DNA of 64,000 nt from Microcyclospora pomicola (Eukaryota > Ascomycota > Dothideomycetes > Capnodiales), in assembly GCA_002786065.1 (NCBI GenBank), contig NHNY01000022.1, positions 327,218-391,217 on the forward strand, read 5' to 3'. Of the stretch, positions 1 to 10,338 are shown in pieces. The translations under genes were made by a program, and so were the position numbers. The notes beneath the pieces are model-generated. The model saw only the letters and a program-made list of their open reading frames with translations, had not been told where the DNA came from and did no database searches. How positions within the stretch are numbered: the first letter of the stretch is position 1; the number at the start of each line of letters is the position of its first letter.

Positions 1-5
1 CAATC

Positions 6-1733
6 ATGAACGCTCGTGTCATACAGAGTCCTTGCGTGGTCGATGCACTTCTCAATCCGCCCGCAGCTCCAGATGACGAGGTGTCGGAAGAGGAAGAAGA
101 AAGCTCCGTCGAATCACTCACAGGCGATGAGGAGCCTGATGGGCTGTCTTTACCGGCAAATCCACAGGCTCATCTTGAGGTTGATAGCGAGGAGGATCAG
201 GATGCCGAAGTAGTGCTGCCTCCGGTGTCTAGCATCAGCGGCCGCAAATTGGAACTTCGCTATTCCACGGCAAAGCGACCGACCTCTCGTTCGTCAGCCA
301 AGGACATTGCCGTTCCACCTCACCGACCCACCTCGAAGCCCATCCATCAACCTAGCAGCCCAGCAGACGATGCGCAGCAGTTGGCTCCTCATAGTCACGA
401 ACAGCATCGAACACGACGACCAGGATTCGATCGACGAAGCAGAGAATCTTCGATGCGGGATAGTATCGAAGCCGCTCTTACAGGACGATCATCCAGTAAA
501 GGCAGCATGAACCGAACTGAGGTTGCAGTACAGAGTACGAATCTGAAGGAGACGAAACCCGATAGCCGCCTATGTCCCAAGAAGGCGAGAAGTGCAGAGC
601 CTTGGTTGGACATGATCGAGCCCGCATCTTCCGGGGTCAGTGTAAGTCACAAAACGTCGCAATCCTTGCACCCAGGACTAGCTGCTATGTCCAAGATAGG
701 TGGACTGCCACCAGCGACTATAGCTGACTACCAAAGGATGACTGAAAAGGCGCGTGCAGCCAGAACCTCGTCGGAGATGAAACTTCAGTCCCATCAGACG
801 GATGCGCCACTACTGGGAGAGAATAGTGAGGGTCTCAGTGCTGGCTCTCGTATCATGCACAATTTACTCTCCGATGAAGAGGCCAAGACAATCTTCAACA
901 ACATCCAGCATGAAGTCGACTGGCAGACGATGTATCATCAGACCGGCGAAGTACCGCGCTTGGTCTGCTGCCAAGGTACGGTCGAAGACGACGGTACCGT
1001 GCCGATCTATCGCCATCCTTCGGATCAGACGATTGCCGTCCAGCAGTGGAGTCCATGGGTTGAGCGAGTCCGCAAAGCAGCCGAGCAAGTTGTTGGCCAC
1101 CGTCTCAACCATGTCCTGATCCAGCTCTACCGCAACGGCTCCGACTACATTTCGGAACACTCCGACAAGACTCTCGACATTGATCTGCACAGCAACATCG
1201 TCAACGTCTCGTTTGGCGCACAGCGCACCATGCGCCTGAGAACGAAACGCGGTGCGCCTGCTCCTTGTCCCGCCTCGGTATCGACAGGCTCTCAGCGGAC
1301 GACTCATCGCATCCCGCTGCCGCATAACAGTATGCTGACCATGTCGATTCTGACCAACGCCGAGTACCTACACGGTATCAACGCCGACAAGCGTCGGACA
1401 GTCGAGCTCTCCGACGCCGAAAAAGCATATAACGGCCAGCGAATCAGCTTGACCTTTCGCAAGATCGCGACATTCCTTACCCCGGCGTCTCCTCTGAGCG
1501 GTGGCAAGGAAACACCTGCATCTACTGCCGTGGAAGCCAAGACCTGGCTGATCTTCGGACAAGGTGCAACGGGCAAGACCCGCGACCAAGCACATGCAGT
1601 TCTCAACGGTGTGCGTGATGCAAGCGACAAATTGATCGTTGCGTTCGGAAAGGAGAATCAGTATCAAGCGAGCGGCTCATTCGACTGGGAGGGTGTGTAT
1701 GGCGAGGGGAGCGACGTCTTGCATCTCAAGTGA
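6..1733 (+). CDS. AlkB-like 2-oxoglutarate/Fe(II) dioxygenase
   Basis: Predicted nuclear DNA or RNA demethylase of the ALKBH2/3-like group, 575 aa. Residues 1-280 are low complexity (acidic, Ser/Arg-rich) and look disordered. The dioxygenase fold begins near R282. The iron ligands fit H385-x-D387 (in EHSD) and H456 (in EYLHGI), and R479/R485 (RISLTFRKI) fit the 2-oxoglutarate-binding arginines. A tail of about 80 residues follows the core, containing GQGATGKT and ending DVLHLK; from memory, fungal AlkB proteins share such a tail. The first ATG lies 6 bases from the window edge, so a start further upstream cannot be excluded. The gene is co-oriented with the SRAP gene 0.8 kb downstream. Family call is firm; substrate is unknown. 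Confidence 0.85.
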   Translation: MNARVIQSPCVVDALLNPPAAPDDEVSEEEEESSVESLTGDEEPDGLSLPANPQAHLEVDSEEDQDAEVVLPPVSSISGRKLELRYSTAKRPTSRSSAKDIAVPPHRPTSKPIHQPSSPADDAQQLAPHSHEQHRTRRPGFDRRSRESSMRDSIEAALTGRSSSKGSMNRTEVAVQSTNLKETKPDSRLCPKKARSAEPWLDMIEPASSGVSVSHKTSQSLHPGLAAMSKIGGLPPATIADYQRMTEKARAARTSSEMKLQSHQTDAPLLGENSEGLSAGSRIMHNLLSDEEAKTIFNNIQHEVDWQTMYHQTGEVPRLVCCQGTVEDDGTVPIYRHPSDQTIAVQQWSPWVERVRKAAEQVVGHRLNHVLIQLYRNGSDYISEHSDKTLDIDLHSNIVNVSFGAQRTMRLRTKRGAPAPCPASVSTGSQRTTHRIPLPHNSMLTMSILTNAEYLHGINADKRRTVELSDAEKAYNGQRISLTFRKIATFLTPASPLSGGKETPASTAVEAKTWLIFGQGATGKTRDQAHAVLNGVRDASDKLIVAFGKENQYQASGSFDWEGVYGEGSDVLHLK

Positions 1734-2519
1734 GTTTGAGAGACTCGCTCCTATACATGTATCGCCGGGAGGGGATGATTGGACAGATTCGTTGACCTCG
1801 ACGTAGGCAAGAAACTACGAGCCATGTAGATGTATTGGACACTCCTATGAACATCGTGACATTTGACACGTTCTGGTATCATGAGCCGTTTCGCTGCTAA
1901 AGAAGCGACCGCACCGCATGCGCAAACGGTCTGCTCTAGACACAACGGAAAGTGATCGCAAAAGGCAGAAGTCAAAGCTAGACGATCTTTGCCATTGTTA
2001 TCTACTCACCTAATTGTATATCAATTCTTTCTCCATATACATGTACGTCAAGACTGCTCTACAATATCCTTCCCGAAGCGGTCAGTACAGGTGTCTTATC
2101 CAAGAACCGAGTCGGGCATGATCCCAGCACATCAACATAAAATGAAGTGAGGCATGGAATGTTTGTGACTATTGAAGCACTTCTAGCGCTGTTTGAGGTG
2201 TTCAGATACTTGAGGATAGATTTCAGCTAGAGAATGTTCGTGGGCGCTGTTACGTTGTCTAGCAATCATCTTCATGCTATTTATGGCCACCAATTTGAGG
2301 TTTGGCGATATGTTGGTGTCGATGATATGCTGTGATTAAACGACGAGAGCATGTGAAACACGAAGCACACGGACCACCGAACAGACGTCCACGGCGCCAC
2401 ATCGAGCAGACCTACAAACAGTGCATAAAATCGCATGACTTGACTTATCTTCAACATGCCACCGCTTCCTGCTTGGAGTCCTGTCACTGCTCCTTTCGCC
2501 GGATCTCACCATCGGCAAG
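1734..2519. other. Intergenic region between the AlkB-like and SRAP genes
   Basis: About 790 bp holding the 3' region of the AlkB-like gene and the promoter/5' UTR of the SRAP gene. I see no convincing ORF, RNA gene or repeat. Confidence 0.6.
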
Positions 2520-4109
2520 ATGTGCGGCCGCTATGTGCTTCACCTTCGTCCGTCCGAAGTCCGACAACGCCTAGCCGACCAGGACATGCCCTCCAATGAA
2601 GCACCATCTGACGACGACCGCCAACTGCGCCAAAGCTATAACTTCGCCCCCAGCCAGCACGGCCTGATCTATCGTGCCGATACGAGTGACTATGGCTTCG
2701 GCGACAAACACACGGAAAGCAGACAGGAGGGCGAAGACGGCGAACCAGAAGCTAAGCGCGCGAAACACTCCCATGTCGCATCGACGACCACGCACAGTGT
2801 CGACGGCATGGCCACCAAGGAAACGAAGTATAAGCTGCAATGTGCCAAGTGGGGCCTGATCCCCAACTGGACCCGTCGTGCGCCCGACTACGCCAACCAG
2901 ATGAAGACGATCAATTGTCGCGACGACTCGCTGCTGGAGAACCGCGGGCTGTGGAACACGATGAAAGCGCGCAAACGCTGCATCGTCGTCGCCGAGGGCT
3001 TCTTCGAGTGGCTGAAGAAGAACAACGGCAAGGAGCGCGTGCCCCACTATGTCAAGAGGAAGGACGGGCAGTTGATGTGCTTTGCGGGACTGTGGGACGT
3101 GTGCACGTTTGAGAGCACGGGCGATGAGGTCGGGGTGGAGGGGCAGAAGGTGTACAGCTACACGATCATCACGACGGACTCGAACGAGCAGCTGAAGTTC
3201 TTGCATGATCGCATGCCTGTCATCTTTGAGGCGGGGAGCGAGGAGATGAAGCGGTGGTTGGATCCTGCACGTGTGGGCTGGGATGCAGACTTGCAAAAGT
3301 CGCTGAAGCCGTTCAAGGGGGAGCTGGAGTGCTACGTCGTCGATAAAGCTGTCGGCAAGGTCGGCAATGACAAGCCGAGCTTTGTGGTTCCCATCGACAG
3401 TGCGGAGAACAAGAACAACATCGCCAACTTCTTCGACAGAAGTCCTGCGAAAGGAAAGAAGGAAGCAGAAACAGCCAAGGATGAGGCCACTGTTGAAGAC
3501 GACGACGCTGACCACAAAGACCTCGATACAAGCAAAGTAGAAGATCCCGAATCTAACGCGCCCCTCCCCAAACCAGTGGACGTACCCGAAAACGAGTTCG
3601 AGCGAGCTCTAAAGCAGTCGAAAGGGTCTACTTCAACACCCATGTCCTCGACCTCTACTCTGAAAGACACGCGCGATGCTGGAGGCTGGGACGACGCTGA
3701 CGATGAGGATTTTGACCTCAAGGACGAAGAGCTGTCCGCAGCAGCCGATCGTTTCGTTGACCAGGAGATCAAGCGTGAGGTCGACGATGTGGACGATGAG
3801 GCACTGTATGCGGCTAGCATCAGCCCGCCGCGGAAAATGCGCAAGGTCCCAGCCGTCGGCACGAGAAGTACGCCTTCGTCTCGACCGTCTGCTGCGTCTA
3901 CAAAGCTTGATGAGAAGCAAGAGATTGCGCCGGAACCGAGTAAAGAGAAAACGTCAGCCGAGAATCCCGCCACACCGAGTCATGCAGAGACGAGAGCGGC
4001 GGCCAAGAAGACGAGAAGTGCTACTTCGAACAACACAGCACCGCCCAAGACGCCTTCGAAGACGCCCAAGGATGCTAAGATTACGAGCTTCTTTGCTGGC
4101 AAGAGTTGA
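2520..4109 (+). CDS. SRAP-domain protein (HMCES/YedK family), abasic-site shield
   Basis: Members of this family crosslink covalently to abasic sites in single-stranded DNA at replication forks, through the cysteine exposed when Met1 is removed. The protein (529 aa) opens MCGRY, so Cys2 is in place. E159 (in VAEGFFEW) and H229 (in LHDRMPV) match the other catalytic residues, and INCRDD near the middle matches the DNA-binding NxR motif. The SRAP domain ends near residue 300. The rest is an acidic, Ser/Lys-rich tail. The last residues, KDAKITSFFAGKS, resemble a PCNA-interacting (PIP) box, as in human HMCES, although the usual Gln is missing. The ATG is fixed by the need for Cys2. It follows another DNA-damage gene (AlkB-like) on the same strand. 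Confidence 0.93.
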   Translation: MCGRYVLHLRPSEVRQRLADQDMPSNEAPSDDDRQLRQSYNFAPSQHGLIYRADTSDYGFGDKHTESRQEGEDGEPEAKRAKHSHVASTTTHSVDGMATKETKYKLQCAKWGLIPNWTRRAPDYANQMKTINCRDDSLLENRGLWNTMKARKRCIVVAEGFFEWLKKNNGKERVPHYVKRKDGQLMCFAGLWDVCTFESTGDEVGVEGQKVYSYTIITTDSNEQLKFLHDRMPVIFEAGSEEMKRWLDPARVGWDADLQKSLKPFKGELECYVVDKAVGKVGNDKPSFVVPIDSAENKNNIANFFDRSPAKGKKEAETAKDEATVEDDDADHKDLDTSKVEDPESNAPLPKPVDVPENEFERALKQSKGSTSTPMSSTSTLKDTRDAGGWDDADDEDFDLKDEELSAAADRFVDQEIKREVDDVDDEALYAASISPPRKMRKVPAVGTRSTPSSRPSAASTKLDEKQEIAPEPSKEKTSAENPATPSHAETRAAAKKTRSATSNNTAPPKTPSKTPKDAKITSFFAGKS

Positions 4110-4637
4110 TGCTCTCCATGATGGATGATGAAGTTCACGATCACCGACGACTTTCATGATTTAATGAATAACAATGAGAAATTCAGAATTCTTTGAGTGT
4201 ATGATGCATAGCTGCAGTCTGGATTGTTTGTATCATATTCGTGACCAACGCCTTCCAATCCCGTCCTCTTCTTCCGTAGATGAGTCGTTTGTGTATATCT
4301 CTAGACTTCGACCTATGATTCCCAGTGGTCGATGAAGCATACGACCGCTGACGATCGACGACTCCCCTTGACGCCTCTGGCCGTACATAACGTCGCTTTT
4401 GAAGGCTTCATCGAAAGTGGTATCGTGTCGCTTCCGCCACTTTGATCGTGCCGTCAAAGACGTTTCGTCTGGAAGATGCCTTCTCCTGCACCGGCTTCCC
4501 TCCTCACGTTCGCAAGGCCTGTGGTATCGTACACCCAGCCCATCCACCATTACGTCTCATCATCGCCGTCCTTCCCCGTCGCCACATCCAACCCCTAACC
4601 CCTCCCTCAAGCACATATCAACCAACCCATCACGCGC
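4110..4637. other. Intergenic region downstream of the SRAP gene
   Basis: About 530 bp between convergent genes. A pyrimidine-rich tract lies around 4540-4620. Short ORFs on both strands here have no recognisable features. Confidence 0.5.
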
Positions 4638-4892
4638 TCACAGCTCCTTCGCGTCCGCCGAACTCAACCCAGCCCCGGCCGGCTTCCCCATCCCACCTCT
4701 GCGCGTCCGTCTCGACTCGCCCGTGAAGATGGCCTTGAAGCCCTCCGCGACCGTCACCATGACCAGCGCGATCAGGTACTGCACCAGCTGCACGACCCAC
4801 TTCGCAGGGCCCCAGAGCCGCTTGTCGTTGACGTCGCCGGCGTTGCGCATGAAGCGCGACGAGGGCGAGTTGTGCTGGGTGGTGGTGGACAT
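4638..4892 (-). CDS. Small predicted single-pass membrane protein
   Basis: An 84-aa ORF I cannot assign to a family. Residues about 29-52 (AKWVVQLVQYLIALVMVTVAEG) form one hydrophobic helix, preceded by DVNDKRLWGP and followed by a basic stretch with SRRTRRGG, which suggests an Nin-Cin or Nout-Cin single-pass topology. The region is GC-rich and codon use looks coding. The long plus-strand ORF over the same bases reads as low-complexity Ser/Pro/His and is probably its shadow. The minus-strand ATG at 4892 gives a short, polar N-terminus. It is hypothetical; conservation of the DKRLWGPAKW segment in relatives would confirm it. Confidence 0.5.
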   Translation of the reverse strand: MSTTTQHNSPSSRFMRNAGDVNDKRLWGPAKWVVQLVQYLIALVMVTVAEGFKAIFTGESRRTRRGGMGKPAGAGLSSADAKEL

Positions 4893-5707
4893 GGTCGGTC
4901 GATGTTGGGAGTTGCGCGAGGTTGATCGCTATTATTAGGACGAGGTGCTAGGGACCGTGGTGAGCGGTCGCTGGGGCGGTGAGATGCTTTTTGAATGATA
5001 TGTTGCGGGACAGGCGTTGAGGTGGAGTGGTGATGGAGCTGGTACTGGTGGCGATCAAGAGTAGGAAGGAAGTAAAGAGAACGGATTCATGCGAACGATC
5101 CTTCGTGACTGATCCTACCTTACAGATGATCTAATGATATAGGACTCGACCGGAAGTCCCTGGGAGAAGATCCCGTCTACAGCTCGAGGCAAGTCGATGT
5201 GTGCGCGGAAGCTCAATTGTCATGTGCTATGAGATCATCAGTCACGCTCGGCATGCTGTGTCGCTTAGTAAGCCATGACTGCGTCTCTTTCGTCGGAATG
5301 GTCTACTCATCTTGTTTGCTGGCATGTAAGTTGATTTCCAACCAATGTCCATGTGATGGAGTACTTTGATCATTTATATCTTCACGAGAGGAAGACAAGC
5401 TTCAGCTCGCTGCCGGGGCTATGGCGCATCACTTCTCGACATCCGCCTATGACCGACGGATAAACTGGACCACAATGACATCCCACCTTCCGAGAAGGGA
5501 AGCTAGGAGGGGTCGAGGGCGATTGTTTTCTTGTCCTGGTGATATCTATTACACAATACCCTCTTCTACCGTCTGCTCAAGTTTCTTCTTTTCTTCTCAA
5601 CCAGTCTGCCTGTCTTATAAGCGATTCAATATATACCTGGTCCACATCTCTTGCGATCCGTCTGATTTTCTACCTCTCCGGCCCTCGAGCGATAACATCC
5701 AGCCAAA
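4893..5707. other. Divergent intergenic region (small membrane ORF / GGT-like gene)
   Basis: About 815 bp containing both promoters. The final 150 bp before the GGT-like ATG is rich in TTCT/CTTC pyrimidine runs, typical of fungal 5' UTRs. No other gene is apparent. Confidence 0.5.
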
Positions 5708-7599
5708 ATGCCTCTCAATATTTCCGCGCTGCAGCAGCCGATGGTGAAGGAGTATTCCGCCTTCCACTCCCGCCGGTCGGTTGTTCACAGCACAAAAGGC
5801 ATCGTCAGCTCCACACAGCCATTGGCATCCCAGTGCGGTCTCGAAGTTCTTCGTAAAGGTGGGAATTGCGCTGATGCGGCCGTGGCCGTGGCCGCGGGGC
5901 TGAACATGACCGAACCATCGAGCACGGGTATTGGAGGTGACATGTTCTGTCTCTTCTATAACGCGAAAACGAAGAAGGTGAGGAGCTTGAATGGAAGTGG
6001 ACGGAGCGGCAAGGCATGCACGCTGCAGCAAATACGGAGCGATCTGGGATTGAAGGAGGGCGAGAAAGGAACGATACCATTGTCGAGTGCTCACGCCGTA
6101 TCGATTCCTGGTGCGGCGGCAGGTTGGATAGATACCATAGAGAAGTTCGGCAGTGGCAAAGTCACTATGGAGGAGATCCTCGCGCCAGCAATCGCATTGG
6201 GCGAAGAAGGCTTTCCAGTCAGTGAGCTGACGTCGTCCTGGGTGAGTTCAGCACCATATACTTAGACTTGTCTTTCACATTTTGGCTGACCGGGCATGTT
6301 GCAAAGTGGCAAATCGGTGAAGAACGAATGCGTCACGCTTCGCCGAATGGAGCTGAGATGCTGAAGGAAGATCCCAAAGCACAAGATGGCGTTCGAGCTC
6401 CCCGTCCCGGTGAGATCATGACCAACAAATGTCTCGCCAGCACCTTTCGACGGCTGGCCGAAGGTGGAAAGGCTGGCTTCTACAAGGGTTTCGTGGCAGA
6501 AGCACTCGTCAAGGTTGTACAAGATTTGGGAGGCCATCTTACACTGGAAGACATGCAAAACCATCTCGAGCTCGGTACTGAGGAGACCGAACCTATCAGT
6601 CTGAAGTTCTCGGCCCAGGATACGGCGAAGAGCCACGGAGAGCACATGCATGATGCCAGCGAGGAAGGTGTCGAGATCTGGGAACATCCACCGAATGGCC
6701 AAGGTATCGTTGCATTGATGGCATTGGGCATCATTGAGCAGTTAGAGAAGTCGAACCAAATACCTAAATTTGGACCCGAAGATCACAACTCGGCCACTTA
6801 TCTCCACGCCATCGTCGAAGCACTACGAATCGCTTTCGCGGATGGAAACTGGTGGATCGCTGACCCCAACGTCTCCAAGCTTCCTGTCAAAGACCTCATC
6901 TCCCCTTCCTACCTCGCCGAGCGAGCAAAGTTGTTCGACCCCAAACGTGCCTCGGATTACTTGGAGCACGGCTCACCCGCCCACAACCACAGCGACACCG
7001 TCTACTTCGCCGTGACAGACTCGGAGGGCAATGCCATCTCATTCATCAACAGCAACTACGCTGGATTTGGTACCAGCATCGTGCCAAAAGGCTGCGGTTT
7101 CACCTTGCAGAACCGTGCCGCCAACTTCGCACTCCAACCCGCCGACCACCCAAATATCCTCGCCCCCAACAAGCGGCCATATCACACCATCATCCCAGCC
7201 ATCGTCACCAATTCCTCCGACCAGAGTCTGCACTCCGTGTACGGCGTCATGGGCGGGTTCATGCAACCGCAGGGCCACGTGCAGGTTCTGCTGAACCAGC
7301 TTTTGTTTAAGTACACTCCCCAGGCGGCCTTAGACGCTCCGCGAGTCTGTATCGGAGCGGGCATGCCAGAGGTTGGAGACGTCATGGATCGCACGGTGTA
7401 TCTTGAGGACGGCATCAGCCAAGAGACCCTGAAGGAGCTGGAGGCGATGGGGCACAAGGTCGAGCTTATCAAGGGGGCTGGAAGAGGGCTGTTTGGACGA
7501 GGTCAGGTCATCAGATGGCACTTGGATCCGGTCGAGCAGCGCGGTATCTGGAGTGCAGGCAGCGATCCTCGCGGTGATGGTGCGGCTGTACCACAATGA
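5708..7599 (+). CDS. Gamma-glutamyltranspeptidase-like N-terminal nucleophile hydrolase
   Basis: Two exons: 5708-6241 and 6307-7599. The 65-bp intron 6242-6306 (GTGAGT...GCAAAG, CTGAC branch) joins in phase 0 after a Trp codon to give 608 aa. The protein matches the GGT/acylase family, which self-cleaves before a Thr that becomes the nucleophile. Seen here: an N-terminal half with a CADAAVAVAAGLNMTEP block and GGDMF, and a candidate nucleophile T409 in HSDTVYFAV followed by DSEGNAISFINSNYAGFGT. Near the C-terminus RGLFGRGQVI fits the family ending. There is no clear signal peptide or membrane anchor, so an intracellular acylase or gamma-glutamyl hydrolase like bacterial YwrD is likelier than a surface glutathione transpeptidase. 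Substrate is unknown. It converges with the PLP enzyme 104 bp downstream. Confidence 0.88.
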
Positions 7600-7703
7600 T
7601 AGGCAACCCCAGGGCCGCAGATAGAACCCGGTCGTCTCTTCTATGCAGATCATACCAGCACGTTCTAAAATGTCGATACAATGTAGTGAACATGCTCTAA
7701 TCC

Positions 7704-9043
7704 TCAACCAGCAACATTCTCCGCGATCTTGAGCCCGTCCATCCCCAACTTCCCCTCCGCCCGTTCCTGCACCTGCTCCGGCGCGCCGAACAGTGTCGCA
7801 ACAGCCTCCACAGTCGTGTTGCCACCACTCAACACCACTCCGACGTTCCACCCCTTCTCCCCCGCCTCCCTCTCCACGAGCCTCCGGAAGTCCTCATTAT
7901 ACAGCACCACCGCCAGCGGGACCGCAGCCGTCGGCTCGATGAACTGCTTCGCGCGCTCGAGCACCAGCCGCATAGCCGCTTTGATCTCCTCCTCGGTCAC
8001 GCTGAAGATGGCCTGCAGCTTCGTTGGGTCCGACAGGACCGCCCACGGATGCACGCCGACGGGCGTCCGCACGCCGTCCGCGATCGTCAGCGTCTTGACC
8101 GTCTCGATGCGCTGGCCCTGCTGCAGTCCCCGCTCGGCGTCGTTGGCGCCTTGGAAGCTCGGCTCGGCGCCGAACACGCGGATCCCGGTGCCGTAGAGCG
8201 CGGTGCAGATGCCGGATAACATGCCCCCGCCGCCGCATGAGGTGATCACTGCGTCGAGCTTGCTGCTCCCTGCCACGCCTGACGCGGGGGACTCGGCGAT
8301 CAGCTCGGCGACCTGCTGCTCCAGCTCGAGCGCCAGCGTGCCTTGCCCGAGCATGATATCCGGGTGGTCGTACGGCGGGACGAGCGTGGCGCCTGTCCGT
8401 TCGATCACATCTGCGACGACGGCTTCGCGCTCGTCGCTCGTCGATCCGCTGAAGATCACGTCCGCTCCGTGACTCTGCGTACCCGCGATCTTGGACGGCG
8501 TCGAGATGGACGGCATCACGATGTGTGCTGGCACGCCGTGCGACTTGGCCGCGAGCGCGAGCGCTTGCGCGTGGTTACCTACAAGGCGTCAAGCGTTGTC
8601 ATCAACGATATGAGGAGGCTAAGAGAGGGGCATATTTCATGGACTCGCTGGCTTGCGATGTCATGCGGGAGAGCGTTACCACTACTGTGTGTCACGACAC
8701 CGGTCCTGCGGACCTGCTCGATGCCCTGCTCGTCGATCAAGCGGCCGAGGGCATGAAAGGCGCCCCGAGCCTTGAATGCACCGATACGCTGCTGGTTTTC
8801 ACATTTGAAAAACAGCTTGAAATGCGGTTTGGCAGTATAGCGCGCGACATCATTTGTGCGTGATTCTTCGGATGTGCTCTTGGGCATGACACTCGCATCT
8901 CTGTCCGCTTGCGCGGTTGAGGCGATGTGGTTGATGGTCTCACATGTTACCACGGGAGTGCGGTGGATGAACGGCTTAATTCGTTGGTGAGCGGCCTGAA
9001 CGGACTCGCGAGTCAGTGGGGGACAGTTTGCGATGTCTGCCAT
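7704..9043 (-). CDS. PLP-dependent serine racemase / L-threonine dehydratase-like enzyme
   Basis: Fold-type II PLP enzyme, 412 aa, from exons 9043-8680 and 8578-7704. The 101-bp intron (8579-8679) interrupts the SSGNHAQ motif: the first exon ends SSG and the second resumes NHAQALALAAKSHG. K91 in GAFKARGA is the expected Schiff-base lysine, and CGGGGMLSG (G237-G240) is the phosphate-binding glycine loop. The length and the absence of a C-terminal ACT regulatory domain fit the eukaryotic serine racemase/catabolic dehydratase group rather than biosynthetic IlvA. It would racemise or deaminate L-serine or L-threonine with PLP. An insertion of about 25 residues, rich in Asp/Ser/Arg, sits before the PLP lysine. 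The kinase-fold gene ends 218 bp upstream on the same strand. Confidence 0.9.
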
Positions 9044-9261
9044 TGCTTTATGGTTGCAGGATACGGTGACGATCAGATGATGAGGAGTGAAGTGAATGAC
9101 AAGATCGTGAACATTGGAACATGCATGTGGTGTAGTCAAGTCTGAATCATGTTGTGAGCTATTCCGCATTCGTCTTTCGCCATTCCCTGGCGTGCTTGTT
9201 TGACGTCGAAAGGTGCGAGGATGCCACTCAAAGCAGTATCCTGTAACGTGATGTGTATCTC

Positions 9262-10236
9262 TCACGCGAAGGAGTGACCACCCTTGAAAAACTCTCTTTT
9301 CAGCTCCTCATCGCTGACGTTGAAGCCTTCAAAGAAATCGTTGATCGAGTGCTCGAGTGGCCGGTACAACTCCTGTCTTTTCCCCTCCGCGATGATAGCA
9401 AATCTGCGCATCCTTTCGAGGGTGTCTGCGTGACTGTTCGAGGTGTCCCGAGCGGTGGACACCAATATCTGTAGCTCAGATATCAGAGCCTTGCCCCCGA
9501 CGTCGCCGTCAGGCCCTCCAAGTGTCTGTTCCGCTAGGCCAAGCAGGTACCAGGAGATTGTCATTTCCAGATCGCGTGCTTGCAACATCGTGTATTCCTC
9601 GACTTCACGGCGTCCAAACATGTGTGCGTGTCCAAAGTCGATCAGAACCACGTCAGGGTAGTTGCGGAACGTGGGCGTGTCAAGCCGGAACAGTATGTTC
9701 GAGCCGTGGAAATCCCCGTGTATCCGCTTCGGCCACAACTGGGCGCTCGGGTCATCACTATCGTCGATGTGATTGCCCAAGAACAGAAACATGGTGATGA
9801 CTTGCAGGCAGATGTGCCAGGCGAAGGCTGCAGGTAGGTAGGAAAACCCGGGTCGCCTGCGCGTCTCGATTAATTCTGTGAGAGATGCCCCATACATAGG
9901 TGATGTGTACCAAGTGAATCCATTGGGCCTAGGCAGTGATTCCGCCTTGCTCGTGACGGAGGTGATATGGCGAAAGGAATTGTGCTTGGTAAGGTCCTCT
10001 ATGATCCTGATCTCTTTGGTGAGAACGACAGTCTGCCACTGAGCAATCTTGACAGCATGGCATTCGGCACGAAGAGCATCAAGAACTTGGACTGTCGGTT
10101 TAGGTGGTGTCTGTCCCCCTAGAATGGCTGATACTTTTGCTTTGGAAATGCATAGGAAGACCTTAGCCGTTTGACCATCACCGAGGCCTTTGATGCAATA
10201 GTAGTCTTTTTCAAATGCTTTCATTGCTGTAGACAT
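9262..10236 (-). CDS. Protein kinase-fold protein, fungal-specific
   Basis: A 324-aa protein (from ATG 10236) with a compact kinase-like fold. A glycine-rich strand (IKGLGDGQTAKVFL) is followed by HAVKIAQW, a candidate VAIK lysine. The catalytic loop is HGDFHGSN (D175, N180) and the metal-binding motif is IDFGHAHM (D200). All catalytic residues therefore appear present, though the HRD arginine is replaced by Gly as in lipid/choline-type and APH-type kinases. The C-terminal lobe is short and helical. The frame is open for 34 more codons upstream without an ATG, so the true N-terminus or a 5' exon is uncertain. Such single-domain kinases are numerous in Dothideomycetes; substrate is unknown. 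Confidence 0.7.
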   Translation of the reverse strand: MSTAMKAFEKDYYCIKGLGDGQTAKVFLCISKAKVSAILGGQTPPKPTVQVLDALRAECHAVKIAQWQTVVLTKEIRIIEDLTKHNSFRHITSVTSKAESLPRPNGFTWYTSPMYGASLTELIETRRRPGFSYLPAAFAWHICLQVITMFLFLGNHIDDSDDPSAQLWPKRIHGDFHGSNILFRLDTPTFRNYPDVVLIDFGHAHMFGRREVEEYTMLQARDLEMTISWYLLGLAEQTLGGPDGDVGGKALISELQILVSTARDTSNSHADTLERMRRFAIIAEGKRQELYRPLEHSINDFFEGFNVSDEELKREFFKGGHSFA

Positions 10237-10338
10237 GCTGTTGGTCGAGTTGCTCGAGGAGAATAGACAAGTGAGGTTGGTGAGGACAAGTGAAGCTGGA
10301 GATTTGAGCGTTGAGAACTCGATGGCATCGTGCAACAC

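Noticed and set aside
2571-3515. 314-codon minus-strand frame
   Set aside because: Antisense shadow of the SRAP gene, whose motifs are unambiguous.
4585-4605. CCCTAACCCCT telomere-like run
   Set aside because: Single imperfect copy in a pyrimidine-rich tract, not an array of TTAGGG units.
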